This document shows, in pieces, positions 62,277 to 64,000 of a DNA stretch of 64,000 bases. The position numbers and the translations under genes were made by a program. Origin of the DNA: CAZCVI01 sp964502145 (lineage in GTDB: Bacteria > Acidobacteriota > Aminicenantia > UBA2199); NCBI GenBank assembly GCA_964502145.1, contig CAZCVI010000015.1:40034-104033 (forward strand), written 5' to 3'. How positions within the stretch are numbered: the first letter of the stretch is position 1; each line of letters begins with the position of its first letter. Under the pieces are notes generated by a model. That model had not been told where the DNA came from. It saw only the letters and a list, made by a program, of their open reading frames with translations, and made no database searches.

Positions 62277-63744
62277 TTGGCGTCCCCCCATTTTTTTTGC
62301 TCATGCTGTCAACTCCAGCCATCGTAAACCCGGATGCAATTCAGGAAACAACAATCGTTGGTTTTTAACATTATTAATGAACAGGTTCTTCCATTCTCTT
62401 TTCCACCGAAATCTAAATAATTCGACAATCCCCTTGAACAAGTTTTGAACTCCTTTCAGAAGCCGATAATAAATGAATTTAGACTAATCCTTTGGTTTAT
62501 TTTTCTCCATTTTGGCGTGTTTGAGTACCTCTGCTTTCAGCTTGGGAGCTTCGTTTATTTTGGTCAGCAATAGCCAGCCCATCAATGTTAAGCCAATCAG
62601 AGTCTGGATTCTGCTGAATTTTCTGACTGTCGCTTTTTCAATACCAAAGCCTTGTTTTTCAAACCGATAGCTCTCTTCCACACCCCAACGACGGAAATAA
62701 CCTCTAATCCGCCGCTTTATCTCTTTGCTTGATTTTATATGACCACCCGTTAATAAGACCAGCGGTTCTTTATTTCTTTTGTCTTTGAAACATATTAGGG
62801 TTACCCCATACCGAACGTTTTTAATCTCTATTTCTGCCTTAAGGGAACCAAAGCGGCAATTTTTATTATAGATGACTCGACGATTGATTGTTTCCGCTGC
62901 CTTGGCGACATTAACAGAAAGGTCGTTGACCAGAATGTTACGACTGTTCGCGCCGGTTTTGAGGCGGATAGCAAAATTCAAACCCAAGCGAAGGAAATGC
63001 TCAACGATTATACCGCCGTCATAACCCCTATCCATAACCCATAGACCGTTTATACCTATTAAATCAAGTGTGCTATCGACGAGTTTGAGCGATTCATTAT
63101 TGGCACTTTTGTGACCGGGCTCACTTGTACTGTAAATATCAAGGGCAATCGGGAACGTCTCATGGGAGTGGGGATTGTACCCACTGATCTGGTTAAGTCA
63201 AAACCCTTTCTCTATTTTACCGGCACTACCATCATGGACAGGGTTCATATGCTCAAACTCCTCCCCGTAGGGATGAACAGTGTCTCCTCCATCTAAGGCG
63301 ATGATAGTATCTTTATCAATCTTATTCACGCTCTCTTCGAGGCATAGTTGATTGCAGATATCAAGGATATGATTGTGAGTTAGCATCCGTTCAAGCCGTT
63401 TGGTAGTATGTTTTAGTGGCACCGGTTCTTGAAGGCTACGTGCGATTTCGCTGATATTGCTGCTTCCACTAAGTACCATTCCCAATGTCATCTCAAGAAC
63501 GAACTTCTTTTCAGGCTTGCTAAGCCGCGAATTTATTTTATTGATCAGCCTTAACGCTTTTTTTTTGACTTTTTCTGTGTTTTCGGATATAATCATTTTA
63601 AGCTCCTTTGTTGGTATGATAGGTGTTTTCGACGATACTATATTATACCAAATAAAGGAGCCTCTTACCACTCTTTTTAACCGTGAAACTCTTTTTATTA
63701 ATGCTTTTCAAGAACATTTTTCAAAAAAAATGGGGGGATGCCAA
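62277..63744. mobile_element. IS4-type insertion sequence, about 1.47 kb
   Basis: Bounded by 23-bp terminal inverted repeats matching at 22 positions: TTGGCGTCCCCCCATTTTTT (and on to 62299) at the left, its complement at 63722-63744 on the right. One transposase frame on the minus strand, interrupted by a stop. I see no clear target-site duplication. The right end abuts the composite repeat copy 2. Confidence 0.85.
62484..63596 (-). pseudogene. IS4-family DDE transposase with one in-frame stop
   Basis: About 370 codons from the ATG at 63596 (AAAGGAGC upstream) to 62484. DDE residues: Asp in IIALDGGDTVHP, Asp in VMDRGYDGG, and Glu in the YREK motif Y-x2-R-x3-E-x6-K (YFRRWGVEESYRFEK), diagnostic of IS4 transposases. 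The only lesion is a TGA at 63198-63200 between KGF and LNQISGYN; the same frame continues perfectly. A TGG (Trp) to TGA change is the simplest cause. So the copy looks recently inactivated. Confidence 0.88.
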
Positions 63745-63754
63745 GGACGAATAC

Positions 63755-63900
63755 CTAAATCCACTGCTAAGTTTCAGAAAAAACTGGACTATCTGGACAT
63801 TCTGGACTTCACAAAACCTCTGATTTTTCCAGCTTGTCCAGTAATTCCAGTACGTCCAGATAGTCCAGTCAGCCACGGTTATCCGTGGCTCTTTTTAAAA
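63755..63900 (+). repeat. Composite 9-nt-period hairpin element, copy 2
   Basis: Inverted relative to copy 1 at 56090-56243: CTAAATCCACTGCTAAGTTT tail, three CTGGAC units, loop, facing TCCAG units, CCACGGTTATCCGTGG palindrome, then CTTTTT. The outer tail is only about 10 bp from the right end of the IS. Confidence 0.9.
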
Positions 63901-63930
63901 TTTGGGGGTGGATTTAGGAATAGGAAATAT

Positions 63931-63958
63931 GGTGAATTCAGGTCTGCCTGAATTCACC
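63931..63958. repeat. Perfect 12-bp hairpin
   Basis: GGTGAATTCAGG, TCTG loop, CCTGAATTCACC. It may belong to a further repeat element cut by the window edge. Confidence 0.7.
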
Positions 63959-64000
63959 GCCAGAAAAAAAGAGATTCTTTCAGACCTGCGATAATTCAAT

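Noticed and set aside
62174..62368. 64-codon plus-strand frame crossing the left IS end
   Set aside because: It spans the IS boundary and has low-complexity hydrophobic text with no start signal.
63198..63200. UGA recoding (selenocysteine or Trp) to explain the transposase stop
   Set aside because: TGA ends several intact genes here (phoH, kdsC, lepB), and the residue lost is most simply a Trp mutated to a stop.
63457..63951. 164-codon plus-strand frame near the window end
   Set aside because: It is antisense to the transposase, crosses the IS end and then reads the composite repeat.
1..64000. tRNA, rRNA, replication origin or prophage
   Set aside because: I found no cloverleaf, rRNA segment, DnaA-box cluster or phage structural genes in the window.

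Overview
The window reads as a chromosome segment of a Gram-negative bacterium from a deep, mostly uncultured lineage. Three of the four Kdo (lipopolysaccharide) genes sit together (kdsA, kdsD, kdsC). There is also a six-bladed beta-propeller lipoprotein, a large secreted Tricorn-type protease, an S46 dipeptidyl-peptidase and a PhoH/PgpH/YbeY operon. My inference is an Acidobacteriota/Aminicenantota-like genome; this rests on family content only. Base composition is moderate and most of the sequence is coding.

Layout. 1-4.6 kb: phoH (cut by the window edge), pgpH-like, ybeY, a DUF72 gene and one small gene. 4.8-8.6 kb (minus strand): Tricorn-like protease and dUTPase. 8.6-13.0 kb (minus strand): a four-gene thiotemplate operon (acyltransferase, carrier protein, acyl-CoA dehydrogenase, free-standing adenylation domain with a serine signature). 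13.3-24.2 kb: S46 peptidase behind a structured leader, recQ, arfB, ftsK, kdsA-kdsD-kdsC and a phosphoglycolate-phosphatase-like gene. 24.3-26.2 kb: a decayed, repeat-rich stretch with a hicB gene joined to a scrap of hicA. 26.3-32.7 kb: a one-module NRPS. 32.7-42.6 kb: lipoprotein, DUF362, a broken ATPase, GNAT, tatD, tcdA, acyl-CoA ligase and HDOD genes. 42.6-54.9 kb: M3 peptidase, Fic protein, a two-gene sensor-kinase operon, lepB, a Ktr/Trk potassium uptake pair and a kinase-BON gene. 55-61.9 kb: secreted protein, aldolase, EamA transporter, B12/radical-SAM protein, tmk and rsgA. 62.3-63.7 kb: an IS4-type insertion sequence with a broken transposase.

The most unusual gene is the NRPS at 26334-32705. 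A single adenylation domain with an aspartate signature carries two foreign enzymes inside it. One is a block with a PqqD-like segment plus a B12-binding/radical-SAM enzyme, inserted near its N-terminus. The other is a ThiF/MccB-like E1 adenylyltransferase, inserted in its C-terminal subdomain. The module ends in a thioesterase whose predicted nucleophile is cysteine. This looks like an all-in-one enzyme for an aspartate-derived small molecule, and I know of no described system with this arrangement.

Two genome-wide habits also stand out. First, at least seven genes have a -35/17-nt/-10 promoter whose -10 box ends 5-8 nt before the start codon, with no ribosome-binding site. Leaderless translation therefore seems common, alongside normal Shine-Dalgarno genes. 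Second, intergenic regions repeatedly hold arrays of 9-nt units, often as two facing arms forming a hairpin. The core differs from locus to locus (TCCAG, TCCCA, AGATT), but the 9-nt period is nearly always kept, and at least one array reads into a protein C-terminus.
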